From the NCBI GenBank assembly GCA_024663395.1, contig JANFAH010000005.1:992001-1056000 (forward strand): a stretch of DNA of 64,000 bases. Direction: 5' to 3'. This document shows positions 1-11,900 of this stretch, piece by piece. Made by a program: the position numbers and the translations under genes. Position 1 is the stretch's first letter. Each line of letters starts with the position of its first letter. Below the pieces are notes generated by a model. The model searched no databases. It had not been told where the DNA came from and saw only the letters and a list, made by a program, of their open reading frames with translations. Source of the DNA: Pisolithus tinctorius. Lineage: Eukaryota > Basidiomycota > Agaricomycetes > Boletales > Pisolithaceae.

Positions 1-279
1 TATTATTCCACATTACCGTCTCGTTTGGCGACCGCTCGACAACTTGCGCGGGGCGAACGCGAGATGACCAAGGAAGAGGAGAAGAACCCACCTGCGAGCG
101 AGGTGGAACTAAGGGCGGAAAGATTGGCCAAGGAGTCGAAATGGAGGGCACAGGAGGAAGGATGGAACATTGTCAGACCGGGAACCGGTGTTCGCTGGGC
201 TGAGATGTTTCGAGGCGTTTTAAAGGTGTTCAAAACTCCAGAGGAAGACGGTGGATCTACTGAGGCAGGTGGAGTCTAG
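1..279 (+). CDS. 3' end of an unknown gene (partial)
   Basis: An open frame enters from the left window edge with no start codon needed and runs 92 codons to a stop at 277-279. The peptide is highly charged in its middle part (runs of E, K and R around residues 18-50) and ends in a G/E-rich tail. I recognise no domain. It could be the last exon or exons of a gene lying outside the window. It converges on the MER3 gene, whose stop codon is only about 77 bp away on the other strand, so the two 3' ends are tightly spaced. Whether this frame is truly coding rests only on its openness and its composition. Confidence 0.4.
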   Translation, partial: YYSTLPSRLATARQLARGEREMTKEEEKNPPASEVELRAERLAKESKWRAQEEGWNIVRPGTGVRWAEMFRGVLKVFKTPEEDGGSTEAGGV

Positions 280-356
280 AAGGTGCTCGCCAACCACTTA
301 CACTACAAAAATTCATGGCAACAACCTCGTGCTATATTTTCCCAGAATTACGCTAT

Positions 357-3300
357 TCACTCGACAATATCTACTGCTCCGCTTGCTAACCAGCAGTTGA
401 ATTCCCCAAGGGGATCGTCTGTCATGTTTGTATCAGCATTCGAGGAAACTTGGACTCCTGCCAGAGACGGTATGGGAGCAGGCGTGTTTGCCTGGTGACT
501 GCGATTGTCGGACCATTCTTGTGATGGGTCCCTCGATCTAACCTCGTCGGAAATCGTCCGAGCAATGAACCCCGAGATTCGTGATACTGAGAGCTGTTCA
601 AATATAGGCGACTTCATTGGCTCCCTTGTTGGACACACGGTATTCGCCTCGATGCTTGCACCTGAGTTTGTCTCTTTCTCTTTCTTTGAACCGCTCCGCC
701 CTCTTTGCGGAGTCAGATGTCTTGGGGTTGCTTCCGAGTCATCCGTAGCTCGGGTAGTTTCCGAGGCAGAAGCAGGGAAGGCATCAAAGCGAGTATTGTC
801 GAAGTAGAATTCTTCGTATTCAATAGTTTGGTCAGGTGTGGATGGTCGGTCACAATTACTCCCGGAGATTTGGCTGGGCTCCGGATTTCTGGTGCTGGGC
901 GAACTAGTGAAGAAGAGTGGCGTGACGCGAGACTCGGGGGACTTGTTGGTGAGGGGTGTAAAGGTCGACTAAAGGTATGGCAAGTATTAGCCTCGACGAC
1001 AGAAGTGCGCCCATGTCACCTTTTCTTTTGGCGGATAGTCTACCGTCCTGTGGTGTTTCAACGGAGGTGCGTCATTCTCGCTTAATGGTGTCTCCCTTGG
1101 GCGTTTATTCTTCCCAACTTTAGCTATTCCTGCTTTTTGCCCAGACTTGTATGGCGGATAGAAATCGGCATGCGCCTGCTGTGTGATGGCGTTGTCGGTG
1201 CCGGGGTCATTTGTCTCTTGCTTTCGAGATCTATCGCAGTTCAGTATCTCGGAAATCGTCCGTAATCCGTCATCATCGCCCTCTAAGGCTTTCGGGTCGC
1301 AAATAGGCGAATTCGCTCGCAGAGACGCGAGTTCGAGGTCAAAATTTGGGAAGAGTCTTCGTTTTCCTTCCGTGACAACTTTTTCCGGAATACGGCACTG
1401 CGGGCGGGTGGATGTTTCGTTACGTTGGCAGCTCGGCTCTGCGTGCTTTTGTCCTGAAAGGCAACTCTTTGCCATTTTACGATGGTCTACGCGAGGAAAT
1501 GGGTCAATCGCTGGCTGAAAACAAGTTGCGCAAAGCGAATTAAGTACTTCTCTTTATATTCTCCTGATTTCTGACGGGAAGCTCTGCCTGGGCATCCTTC
1601 CTATGTGGACGAGGGGGATCCGCAAGTCCCTCTTTACAGCTGGCCAACGACGTCAATATATGAAAGGCTGATCAGTGAAACGCACCAGTAATGTCGGCAT
1701 TTCATCTTATCCTTGCACGTATGGTTGCATCTGGTGGAAGGCTAAACATAGCCTCTCACGCGACACAACAAACTCACTCGTATTTCCCATCCGGCCGCAT
1801 CCTATGCCCCTTATCTTTCAGTCGCCCACATGCGCTTGACGAACGTTGCATTTGTGTAGCAGGAGCCGCTCGCGCGACGCTCGCACTACCTAAATCCCGA
1901 TTCCAGGGCCCAATCACTCCTGAGGAACGCCCACTCACTGGTGTCCGCTGCCGGTGCAGCATGCACGTCTTCGTCGTCACTGATGTTCATTTCCCACAGG
2001 TCTGGGTTATTCTCCAGCCCCTGCAAATCCAATTCCTGGCAAAATCAGGAAGCCTTCGAACCGCCATTGAGAAGTTGGACATACAACAGATGTCAGTGGT
2101 CGCGTATCCACCACCGGATACTTCGAGTGTTCAATGAGAGGTTTATACGTTGCTGTCATCGTTACCCCAGCAGATTTCTCCTGTAAATCGGTGAATTACG
2201 TCCTCCCACCAAAAAAAAGGTTTCAAGCATACCGATGAAATGTAAATGTTAATAGCCTGACTCGGCTTGGTCAGGTATGCAGTAAGGGTGAATTCCTTCT
2301 TCTCCATAAGAGCCTTTGTTCTACGCCGTATAAGTGAAACTGAAGTTGACCCGAAGTACACGTGTGATACTCACCCAATCCGACGGAAATCAACGAATGT
2401 CAAATCGGATGTGAGAGTGAGAAGCGTTGTCATTTCCGCTCCAGCCCTCTTGGGCACCTTGGCCTTGCGCGGCACCATGGAGTCTGGAACCAGACCGCAT
2501 TCGACTGTCAATTCTACCTCTACAGGATTTTCCCCATCGCTGGGGACGGTCCTAGTTTCCTTAACGCTCAGGAAGTACTTGGGAAATTCTTTTGCCGCCG
2601 CTAGGACCTCGGAACCGAACGGTGGCCGGCGATTTAGGAGCTATTGAAGTCAGCTAAAGAAAGGAGTTGTTGTTGGCTACCCCACCTCCTCGATACGGAA
2701 GGCAGGAATCTCCACGAGTTTCTGGATCGAGCCGATGCCGTGTTCGGCAAGGACCTCGTTGCGTTAGAGTCAGCGGAGTAGTTTCTCTGCTTCAAATGTC
2801 ACCCCTACCTTGGCTCTGAAAGCACAAGATGTAAGGTAAGGAGCAGCCATCAGCGTAAACACCTACGATTTTTCACCGATGTGCTCGATTTGCCTGAGGA
2901 CAAGAGGGTGATCTTCCCAAGCTTTCGCATGGAGGCATCGTGCGCTGCGTTGACGAGTGAGGAACAACGAAACTTGAAGTCAGCGGTTCGTACAGTTCTA
3001 ATGCGTGCTTGACTTGCGCGCCGCAACGCTTAACGATGGCAACCTCTGCGATGGCTGATGTAGTTCCTCAAGTGGCTGCGCATTCGACCAGGTACAACTC
3101 ACCTGTCGCGATGCGAGAAAAATGTCGGAAAATTGAAATTGCTTCTAGGTACGGTTGGCCCTCCGTATTTCTGAATTCCGGGCTGTTAAGTGGCAGGCCT
3201 GCGAGGATGGCCTGGAGATGTTGGGCTGATACATCTTAGAAATATGATATGAACGGTTACCTGCACCAGCAAAAACACTTTGTCGCTGGTCCCAGTGACC

Positions 3301-6300
3301 TTTCGGACAGGAAACCGTATGTCGTTATGGCAACGGATCTTTTCGTACATCTTGGGAGAGATTTGCATTGTCGAAGACTTACAGCGTGATGACGTACCTG
3401 TCTTTCGCCGCCACGCAGCTTCAAGTCAGCTAACCTACGGGCACGGTCATTTTGGACGAATAGTGGTTAGGAGAAATCATATACTCTTTAGAACAAGACA
3501 TCATTTCGAGCTATGGTTCGTCAGACAATCGGGACTTAGCCGTCACACTCTCGAACTTACAATCTGACGGATGGTAGCCGTGCCAGGGAGTTGCAGTATC
3601 GAGTACATCTTCATTAAAGCGTTCATGTCAAATCATCGCACAGGTATGCCGCTTACCGTGGTCTGACAAATGTAGAACTAGGGTGCTACTCAGCACATGA
3701 GGTACGGAAACTCACAAAGAAATCCTACCTTGCTCATGATGTCTCCATATTCTGTGGAACATAGAGCTCCGTCTTCCATCGTGTACATGATTAGTTGTGA
3801 ATCGCGTAAGCTATAGATGCTTTCCATCACGATCGCATCTACTTTGTCTTGCCACGACTCGTTCTCCTCTTTACCAATGTCGTAGTGTTGCGGATTTTTC
3901 TGGATGCGTTGGAATAAGAACGAACGACGCAACCAGTCCCTGGCGCTTTTAATGTCCGTTATAGTTCTTAAACAGATCTCAGAGTTGAGGTGTTCTACGA
4001 GATTTCTATGCAGGCTGCTTTCGATGGTCGTCGTGCCGTGCGCAAGAGCACGGTATTTACTTTCCAGTTCTGCTTCACACAGAATCATTGCAATTCCCTC
4101 GTCGTCTCCGATGGGAGAGCATAAGCAAAGTGCTTGATGCAAGGTGAACATTCTCACCAAACTGTGGCCGACCCTGTTACACCAGCGTGAGATTTCGCCC
4201 AACTCAGCAACCTTAGAGACTCACAGCACGACCCATCATTTGCAAAATCTCCAAATCCGAATATTCTCGCGTTTCTCCATTCTGAAAGAGCTTGACTCCC
4301 TTTATGACCACCATATGGGCCGCTGTAGACAGTGTATGAACGAACTAGCAATAAAAACACCGACGACCCACGCAAATTGACCCCAACAGCCAAAGTCTGT
4401 AGTGAATCAGCATCGAGCAAAGCAAATTATGTTTCTCCTACGGAAGTGGCAACCAATACCCGCAATTTTTTTGCGGTGTACAAGTCTTCCACGGCCCTCC
4501 TGTCATCCAAACTCAAGCCTGCGTGGTGAACAGCTATGCCCATCGCAGTAAGGGCTAATTAACTGCATCAGGCACACTACACACAAGTAAGATACAGTTA
4601 ACCTACAAGCAAGATCCTTATCGTGGAAGACGAGATCGATCCTAATATTCGTCTAGCAGTGAACACGTGACAACCTGGAACTATATTGTGAAATACCGCG
4701 TTGGAGGGAACCATGGAAGAGGTTTCCGTGCTTTCAGCGCTGCTCCGTAGTCCATCGCCAATTGTTTTGCCGCAGCCACGGTACCTACAAAAAATAGAAC
4801 AACGTACGAAGAGCCACACCATCAGCCTTTCTGTCATTCTTACTACCACAGAAGTACCTTTTCTTGTTGGGCAAAACACCAAAATCGGCTTATTTTGCGA
4901 ATGTTGTTGCAGAAGAGAGAAGAGGCGGCGATCTAAGGTGTGAGCATAGACGAAATCGTTCTGCCCTTTCGGTTTAGGGATTCCGTAAACAACTTTGCTC
5001 AGCTTGCAAGGTCGAAATTCCTCGCCGAACTTCCCATGATTAGATAACGCATACTTGTGATCGATTGATCTGACCTGAAATATTGTAGCTGGGCGATCAG
5101 CGCCGTCACTACTACCAATCCAATTCGCAATATCCTCTACGTTGGGCACCGTCGCTGAGACAAGGAGGAATCTAACAGCTGGTACGCGCGCTTTCATGCG
5201 AGAGACTACGACTTCCAAAGTGCTTCCTCTTGACTCGTTCAGAATGTGCACCTGTATCAATGCTGAGAATCATCTATCCTGGAGGATGACGTGAATACCT
5301 CATCCACGAGGAAAAGTTTAATTTGCGATAGGACCTTGAAATGATCAGCCCTGTCGATGACCGGTAAATATTAGCATCGCATAATAAAAGGTCTGGAAAA
5401 CTGGACCAGTTTCGTGTTAAGCTGTCCCACTTCTCGGCCTATGGGAATGGTGTACATAAAGGCGGAATTATTGCAGTGTTCTGGGTCTTACCGTAGTTAC
5501 TCTTGATTAAACAGATCAAGGCTCAAGTAACAAATGCATGACGTGTAGGAAGACGTACATAATCTGTGCATTCCGTGCTTCGCCCCAAATCCCTTTACCA
5601 AAACCAAGGGTATCCCCCGTTAGTTCACAGCCTGATGTTTAAGCGAGGTCAACCGCGGATGCCCTCCTGAGAATTTGCTAACGTCTTACTTTTCACCCCC
5701 AACCCTCCGAACTTGGCAGCCCATTCCTTGTGTTTTTCTGCACAAAGGGCCTACCGCAATACGTAAGGGAAAAGGCACCACCATTTCCTGGAAAGCTGAC
5801 CTTTGTCGGAGCAACGTACACGCATTTGATTGAATTGTTGTTCGTGACTTGGCCAAGCATACGTATGATGCCCAGTTCAAAGAGCACAGTCTTCCCGCTT
5901 CCAGTTGGAGCTAACCAAAATTTTGATTAAGCTGGAAGGGATATGGTTTTCCAGACCTACCACTGACTACCTGAAAGAACTGTCATTAATCATGGCAAAC
6001 CACCACACTTGACGTACCAAGTTTTCATCCGAATATAAAACCTGTCCAAATAATTCGTATCAGAAACTTGGTGCAAGATCGACCCCTACCTTATCGAAGC
6101 ATGTGGACTGCATCGCATTGAACACGCCGAATTTGAAGACACCGCGATAACGGTCGGCTGTCTGGGGAATCATTGCTGTGTTGATGGATACAGAGAGTGA
6201 GACCTACGCAGCTCGGAAACAGGTCGCAACCTTATCCCAAAGCCATTGCGAGGATTCTCCCCGCTCGGTACATAATCGTTGGCCGGACGATGCCTTGATT

Positions 6301-6852
6301 GGGTTGGGAGATCCGGTGAACAGATCGCAACTGACGGTTCGGTTCGTGTCAACTGTTCCGTCCCTGGTTGTGATCCATGCAACAAACAACCTTGGAAGCC
6401 TAACAAAACAATGTTCTTCGATATTAGGGGGCGGCTACGAACTCCAGGCCTACCATGGTGTGGTATTGATTGGTTGTTGTTTGTATATCCTCCGGAAGAC
6501 ATCTGCCTGGCATCATTGGGTGTATAGTATTCGGAGCCAGAGTAGCCAGGCGTAAAACGGCTGCTGCTCGTCAGGGGTATGCTGGTGTGTTCGGACGGTT
6601 GGCCTCGGACCAACCCCTGACGAGCTGATGGTGATGGGGATGAGTCTAAGGGCATGTCAGCAGATATAACGTATGTTCACGGCGCATATAGTCACCCAAA
6701 GTGCCAGGCGAGCTTCCGTTATAATTATAGTGGCCCCCTACGCTGGCAATATTGTACTGGGGGTGCTGCAGGGGGGAGTAATAGGCAGATACATGGTCTG
6801 CAGTGGTGTCGTCCGAGTCGTAATACTGGAATCCGTTGTCAGCGTGGCGCAT
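357..6852 (-). CDS. MER3: Meiotic ATP-dependent DNA helicase MER3/HFM1
   Basis: Ski2-like superfamily 2 helicase that promotes meiotic crossovers. I could splice an almost complete protein of roughly 1,500 residues from about 38 short introns. An S/P/G-rich N-terminus starts at the ATG at 6852. Helicase signatures follow in order: the Walker A stretch APTGSGKT (about 5890-5930), VYVAPTK (motif Ia), VDEVHILNESRG (motif II, DEVH), LLVSATVPN (motif III), HHAGLSLDDRR, VATSTLAVGVNLPAH and QMMGRAGRPQFD (motifs IV-VI). The Sec63-like part contains VAIVKRCGAQ, IEHIGEKS and LLNRRPPFG (about 2600-3200). A C-terminal zinc motif CNH-T-CKDK-KCRHYCC lies near 1570-1710, followed by a long S/T/P-rich tail of low conservation ending at 357. 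The tail joins in frame through splice sites near 1500 and 969-1019. CKS1 is divergent upstream. Individual splice choices may be off by a few bases. Confidence 0.93.
5492..5501 (-). other. MER3: 10-nt microexon of MER3 (upstream of EKWD)
   Basis: The 10 bases AGTAACTACG on the minus strand follow an AG acceptor and precede a GTAAGA donor. Joined to the flanking exons they give AQIIVTTAEKWDS, the expected form of the I-T-T-P-E-K-W-D block of Ski2-like helicases. No other join I tried keeps the frame there. Confidence 0.65.
5961..5970 (-). other. MER3: 10-nt microexon of MER3 (just before Walker A)
   Basis: On the minus strand the 10 bases GTAGTCAGTG lie between a pyrimidine-rich TTTCAG acceptor and a GTAGGT donor. 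Spliced to its neighbours it gives VVS plus the first base of the Ala codon of the Walker A stretch, so the conserved order NLVVSAPTGSGKT is restored. Leaving it out breaks both the frame and the motif. Confidence 0.7.
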
Positions 6853-7130
6853 TACGAAAACAGCTGTTAGAAATGGCCAGTCCGGTCTTGTAAAGATGGA
6901 TATTCGCAAGCAAAGGAGCGGCCACAAGTACTGACACGAATCTTTGAGTACGCGTGACTGGTCACGTGACAGATAGAGGTCACGTGGGTCTGAAGTACAC
7001 AGTGAGCCTCAGTAGGCCTCAGTGCTCAGCGCTTCAGCAGTAGTTCGCGTGTGGGACGCGGTTGTGGAATATCTTAGCCAAGCTCTCTTCCTTCTTGTAC
7101 TATCACTCTAAGCTCTATTCCACGCGGATT
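6853..7130. promoter_or_regulatory. Shared divergent promoter of MER3 and CKS1
   Basis: The 278 bp between two divergent start codons hold two E-box palindromes, GTCACGTGAC at 6961-6970 and GTCACGTGGG at 6979-6988, with centres 18 bp apart. CACGTG is the core site of bHLH factors of the Cbf1/USF class. A CT-rich stretch (about 7083-7120) just before the CKS1 ATG looks like a fungal pyrimidine-rich transcription start zone. The joint use of this DNA by a meiotic helicase and a cell-cycle subunit is inferred from position only. Confidence 0.5.
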
Positions 7131-7590
7131 ATGGCAGATCCACAGCTTGCCAACAAGATCGAAGAATACATCGAAAAGTCGGTATTTTAGAGTCATGCCA
7201 CGGCAATCGGTCGAGTGCTAATGACGTTGCCATCACAGAATCCACTATTCCGATCGCTACACGGATGATCACTACGAATACCGTCATGTCATTTTACCCA
7301 AACCTCTTCTCAAGTTTATACCAAAGGAATTCTTTGATGAGAAGGAGGGCACTCTTCGTTTGCTGACAGAAGCTGAATGGAGAGGGATCGGGATCACCCA
7401 AAGCCTCGGATGGCAGCATTATGAAGTTCACGGTATGTATGACTTCTTCTTCTTTGTGCTAACCACACATGACGTTGAATCCTCCCCAGCTCCCGAACCT
7501 CACGTATTGCTATTCCGTCGACCTAGGAACTATGTACCCCCAGCACAACCTCAGCAAGCCGCTAAGGCATCTAACTCCAGGAAGAAGTAA
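7131..7590 (+). CDS. CKS1: Cyclin-dependent kinase regulatory subunit CKS1
   Basis: Small CDK-binding protein (Suc1/Cks family) that docks phosphorylated substrates to CDK1. Three exons are seen: 7131-7177, 7239-7432 and 7490-7590. The spliced protein is about 113 residues. It shows [20 protein letters not shown] near residues 17-36, the LL.E.EWR.IGITQS block, then [20 protein letters not shown], which matches the family signature H-x-P-E-P-H-[IV]-L-L-F-[RK]-[RK]. A short Q/A/P/K tail follows. The first donor (GTCGGT) is weak, but it is the one that yields the expected IHYS junction. The gene is divergent from MER3. Confidence 0.95.
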
Positions 7591-7799
7591 CCGTGTGTAC
7601 ATTCGCTCATTTATTTGTAGCTCTTCATAGCTCCACTTGTTGCTGTCATTCTTGTCATGTTTTTTCTCGTTCACCATTGCTCTGCTCTGAGATAGGAATA
7701 ATTCGAGTACTTGACGTTATCTTAATATATTTGCCAATTCGAGGGGTTTCCGGCGCCTTTGCGGATATTTGGCGAGTCCCCCTGACATCACCTTGGGAA

Positions 7800-8850
7800 G
7801 TCACCTGTCCGCTGATCTCCCCTAGTGCCTGACTGTAAGTTGAAGGAAGGCGGTTGTTCCGAATGCAACCCTGTAACCACATTCCCCTCGAAGAGAACGC
7901 CCCCAGCAAGGTGGCCATTCCGGCCTACCAAACGCAACCACCCGGAGTCCATCTGCGGCCTCTGTGATAGATACACACCGTAATATCGTCATGCTAACTG
8001 ACGAACCAAGCACTAGCTGAAGTTCGAAGTGGAATTTCCATTACTGTAAGATGTCTACGACTAGAGTTAAACCGATGAATCGAGGCAAGTGAGTTGTCAC
8101 CAGTACTCTCGCTTGTGTTCCATCTCAGTCGTTTCAATGAGGTAGTCACCTCGAACACGAGGGTGGCGCTCGCTTGTCGCAGAGGTTATGATGATCCCTC
8201 AAACGGGCGCACGCCCATCTTGACTCTAGCGTAAACCGCTCTGAAATCCACTCGTGATCGATCGACCTTTTCTCTTCTACGTACTCAAGTTAGAAGCACC
8301 TTGTGAGATTAGAAATGCTGATAATATAGGCGTCCGCGGACCAGGATGTGGCCTCCGCCATCTTCAATATAAACTTGATGGCTCCAGAAGCACCCGAGCG
8401 ATTTTACTGTAAAGTTGATAATCCGATAATCCCAAAGCACATCGTTCCAATCAGAACGGATAAAACCTACGATACCGAACTCTGTAACTTACCGTGTTGT
8501 TTCTGGTAGGCAAAATCTAGCTGGCTTTGGAGTGCCGTGTCACTTCAAGATTGTGCCACGGGTCCAGGTACGGCCTCGGGTAATTCATGGATGCACGGAT
8601 GGTGTGAACGATCATCCTACGGACCGCGATATTTGCCTGGCATCGCTCTATATTAAGTACTACTTACAACTCTTCCTGGACGATAGCCGATGGCCCAACA
8701 TACGGCAGCGCACCCCTCCGAATCGCCTTCAAGGTGTCCCGTAAGAGTCGCCACGTTACGGCTAAGTGGAATAAACCCTCTGGTTGCTTATCACTTTACC
8801 GCTCGCTATCAGCAAGAGCCGTTAATGCTACAAATCCCTCTCATTAATGC
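7800..8850 (-). CDS. Unresolved intron-containing gene, function unknown
   Basis: I do not recognise this gene. Several minus-strand blocks read like real exons and can be joined through GT-AG introns: one at about 8668-8761 (contains WRLLRDTLKAIRRGALPYVG), one at about 8572-8616 (MIVHTIRASMNYPRP), one near 8493-8524 (QLDFAYQKQH), and one ending near 8342 (FWSHQVYIEDGGGHILV). Further coherent frames occur at about 8140-8285 and 7850-7990 (for example SGWLRLVGRNGHLAGG), but I could not join them with confidence. The gene lies in tandem downstream of the M16 peptidase and converges on CKS1. Outer limits are approximate and the coding status is uncertain. Confidence 0.35.
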
Positions 8851-8912
8851 GAGACTAAGGTTGTGTGTTACAGCGGCATATTTCGTACACAATACAATAT
8901 CACACCGAATTT

Positions 8913-11900
8913 CTACAACTTTGCGTTCGGAAGATCACTCCAGTCTACGAGTGGTCGAGGGGGAGGCGATACGTCGAGAGTCGCCTTGAACGCTCCAATG
9001 TCCTCTATATGGGTCACGTCCGCTGAACCGGTGTAGACATTCTCATTCCGGACGGGGTACTGCTCCATCAAGGCGGGAAGTCTCCCTAACAAATCTCTAG
9101 CGACGTCAGCGGAGACAACATCCTCCGTGAGTACATCATTCCAATGCTTCATGAAATCTGCGACAACCGGACTTGCTTGGTCGAATTCGCCCTTGGTAGT
9201 CGCCAGGTCAGCGGGTATATCTGCCTCCCGAATCAGGGCTTCAAATGCCTCCACAGCTTTCGCGCTGATCCGTGGGGGCCGCGGTTTCTGGGATTGCATG
9301 TGAACAGATAGCTTAGCGCGCTTTGGTGACTTGGGGTGTACACGCTCTCGAAACAATGCTACGACCTCGTGCTTTTCCACCTTCTCAATTAGGTCGGCGT
9401 TCTCGAAGCCTATGCAAGACGCGTTCGTCGTATATTAGACACGATGAGCAAAAGTCCTGAGTCACTTACGTCGAAGGAAATCCAAGAAGCCAGAGTCAAT
9501 GTGTCGCCAATACGTGGAAGCCTCCTCACCAAGGTTCTTGGCAGGTTCTCTCCACCTTCGCTGCATACCTTTCTTGAAGTCACCGAACTCCTGGTTCTCC
9601 ATTTCCTCGAGCCTGGTATCCATGGTATCAAGGAAGGCCTCTACGCGTTCCTCAAGGTATCCCGTCCCACGCTCGCTCTGCACGACGATGCGTATTCCAA
9701 ACTGGGAATCACCAAGCAACGTCCACCGTGAACACGAAACAATATATCCCAGCTGCTCTTTGGTTCTAAGGATATTAAATGCTGGCTCGGACATAATCTT
9801 TGCCAATAACGCTCCCACGACCCGCTGCCTCGGGTCGTTGAGTTGGCCAAGATGGACGTAATACGTCAGCGCGGAATTCGCTTCGTTCGAGTTGGGTACT
9901 GGAGCAATCCACGTATAGTTGGATCCTGTTTCTCTGTTAACAAGTTCATTATATTGGAGACGTAGAACCGCTTTACCATCAGGAAGAATAAGGGCCCGGT
10001 CAGAGGGTACTTGTTCTTTGGCCAATGGGCTCGAATCGAGGATGTCCTCGACACATTCCGACAAAGCGACAGCTTGCTGTAATTTATGAGGATCAGAAAG
10101 GATTCGCAGGTTCGAAGGACAGCTCACGTCTCTATACATGTTCCCAAGAACTAGCATCTGTATGTTTAACTTGCTAAGCACATGTCTAATGTGAGCTGTC
10201 ACCTCTTCTAATTGCACTCCTAGAGGAATTGGGGGTTGACGAACGACAGCACCGACGGCTAGGTATGGCGTACGTACCAGGGAGTTCTTCGAGTAATTCT
10301 TCGATAGTCCAGGTGTGATGCGCGAGCATGTACCGCCCATAGTAGTCCGATAGTTGGTAACTTTGATTCATAGAGAAATTGTCCCATTCGCGTTTGAGCT
10401 ATCGCAGAAAATACCGTCAACAGCATCAGTGGCAGTCCAAAGATCTGTACCGACTTTTTCTTTCATCACATTTAGCCTGTCCTGTGTTGGCACTAAATTC
10501 TTCAGCGCTCTGACAACGTATTTGGCGAGTTCGGGAAGCTTGTCGTTGTACCCTTTGAGAGATATCGTCATGCCGAGACTTTGGGAAGTTACGTGGTATC
10601 CCAGCCCAGCCAATTCAGCATCGTAAGTGTACTCGGCGAGGGAATCATTCACAAGGTCCACGCAAAGTTTAGTAAGGACAGTAGCGCGAGGTTTATCATT
10701 AGCCACCGGACTGAGTAGAACTGATGGTCAGAAGTCATCAACGAACCGTCACAGGGATTAAATACCTGCGGATATCAATGATCACGGCCGCCCTCGGCAG
10801 CCAAAACTGGTCGTCCTTCTTGTACCACACCTTAGAGATCTCGGACTGGCGGATTAGATGGGGCCTGTGTTGAGGCTTGAGAAACGATCATCAGTACTAC
10901 GCTACTGCCACAATGTGCAAGTTGACGAACCTCGGGAACGTCACGCTTTTCTACATCAAGATTGGTCGGGATAAATTCATTGCGTCCGGGGAGCCGAAGA
11001 TCAGGAATATCATTGGGACCTCGAGCCTGAAAAATTCAGCCGTCTAGCCAAGGCCTTGTGATACTTCTGCTCACTTCATTTAAAAACTGGTCATCCCACC
11101 GTTCAACGGTGTACCCAGTTCCATACCACTTCTCACTTTGCCAGGCTTTCTCTCCACCGAAGATACGTTCGTGTTCCTCCTTCTTTGCCATTAAAACCAC
11201 GCGCCCTGAATCTACTCGGAGGTTTCCCAAAGCTTCCCTAACCTGTCGTTCTCCTTCGTCACCTTCCCACTCGGAGATAAGTGCAGGGGCGGATAGAAGC
11301 TTCTCGGTTGGCACCGGCCATGACATCCGTTCTGCAATTGAAACAGCATACCCTTCCGCTGAACGTTTCTCAGCAAACTGAAACTGAGTCTTCGCAAGCG
11401 TAGCAATCTCGGATTGAAACCAGTGTGGAAACTCAGAAGTCTGCAATAAGTTGAGGTACTTGAATGTGGCAAGCACGACAGAGCGGTAGTTGTCTATGTT
11501 TGTTAGATACACGTGAATCCCAGCGCGCTTGACACCCTTACCGAAACCATTCTTTGTCAGGTACATCGTCGTTTTAAACATTGCGAAACCGCGACCCAGT
11601 GCTTGAGTTGCGGCAGTGAGGGAAGTGATCCATCCCTTGCCTTTGAGGTACGCGAATAGAGAACCATGACCTTCGTGTCCCAGGAAATGAGACAAAAAGT
11701 TTCCCGGTTTGTATTTCCACAGTGGTGGTTGCCACGCAAGAGGAAATGATATTTCGACGGCGTGGAAGGACATGATGGTCTGCACAGAGACGAGGGTCTA
11801 AAATTCCTCCAGTTGGAAACTAACTCTGGATAAATATAAGAATTACGCACGCCTGTCTCGTTGGGCCCAAATGGATGATCATCGATTATTGGAGACGGAC

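Noticed and set aside
987..1475. A separate 162-residue hypothetical gene on the minus strand
   Set aside because: It joins upstream and downstream in frame to the MER3 C-terminal tail through plausible introns, so it is taken as part of MER3.
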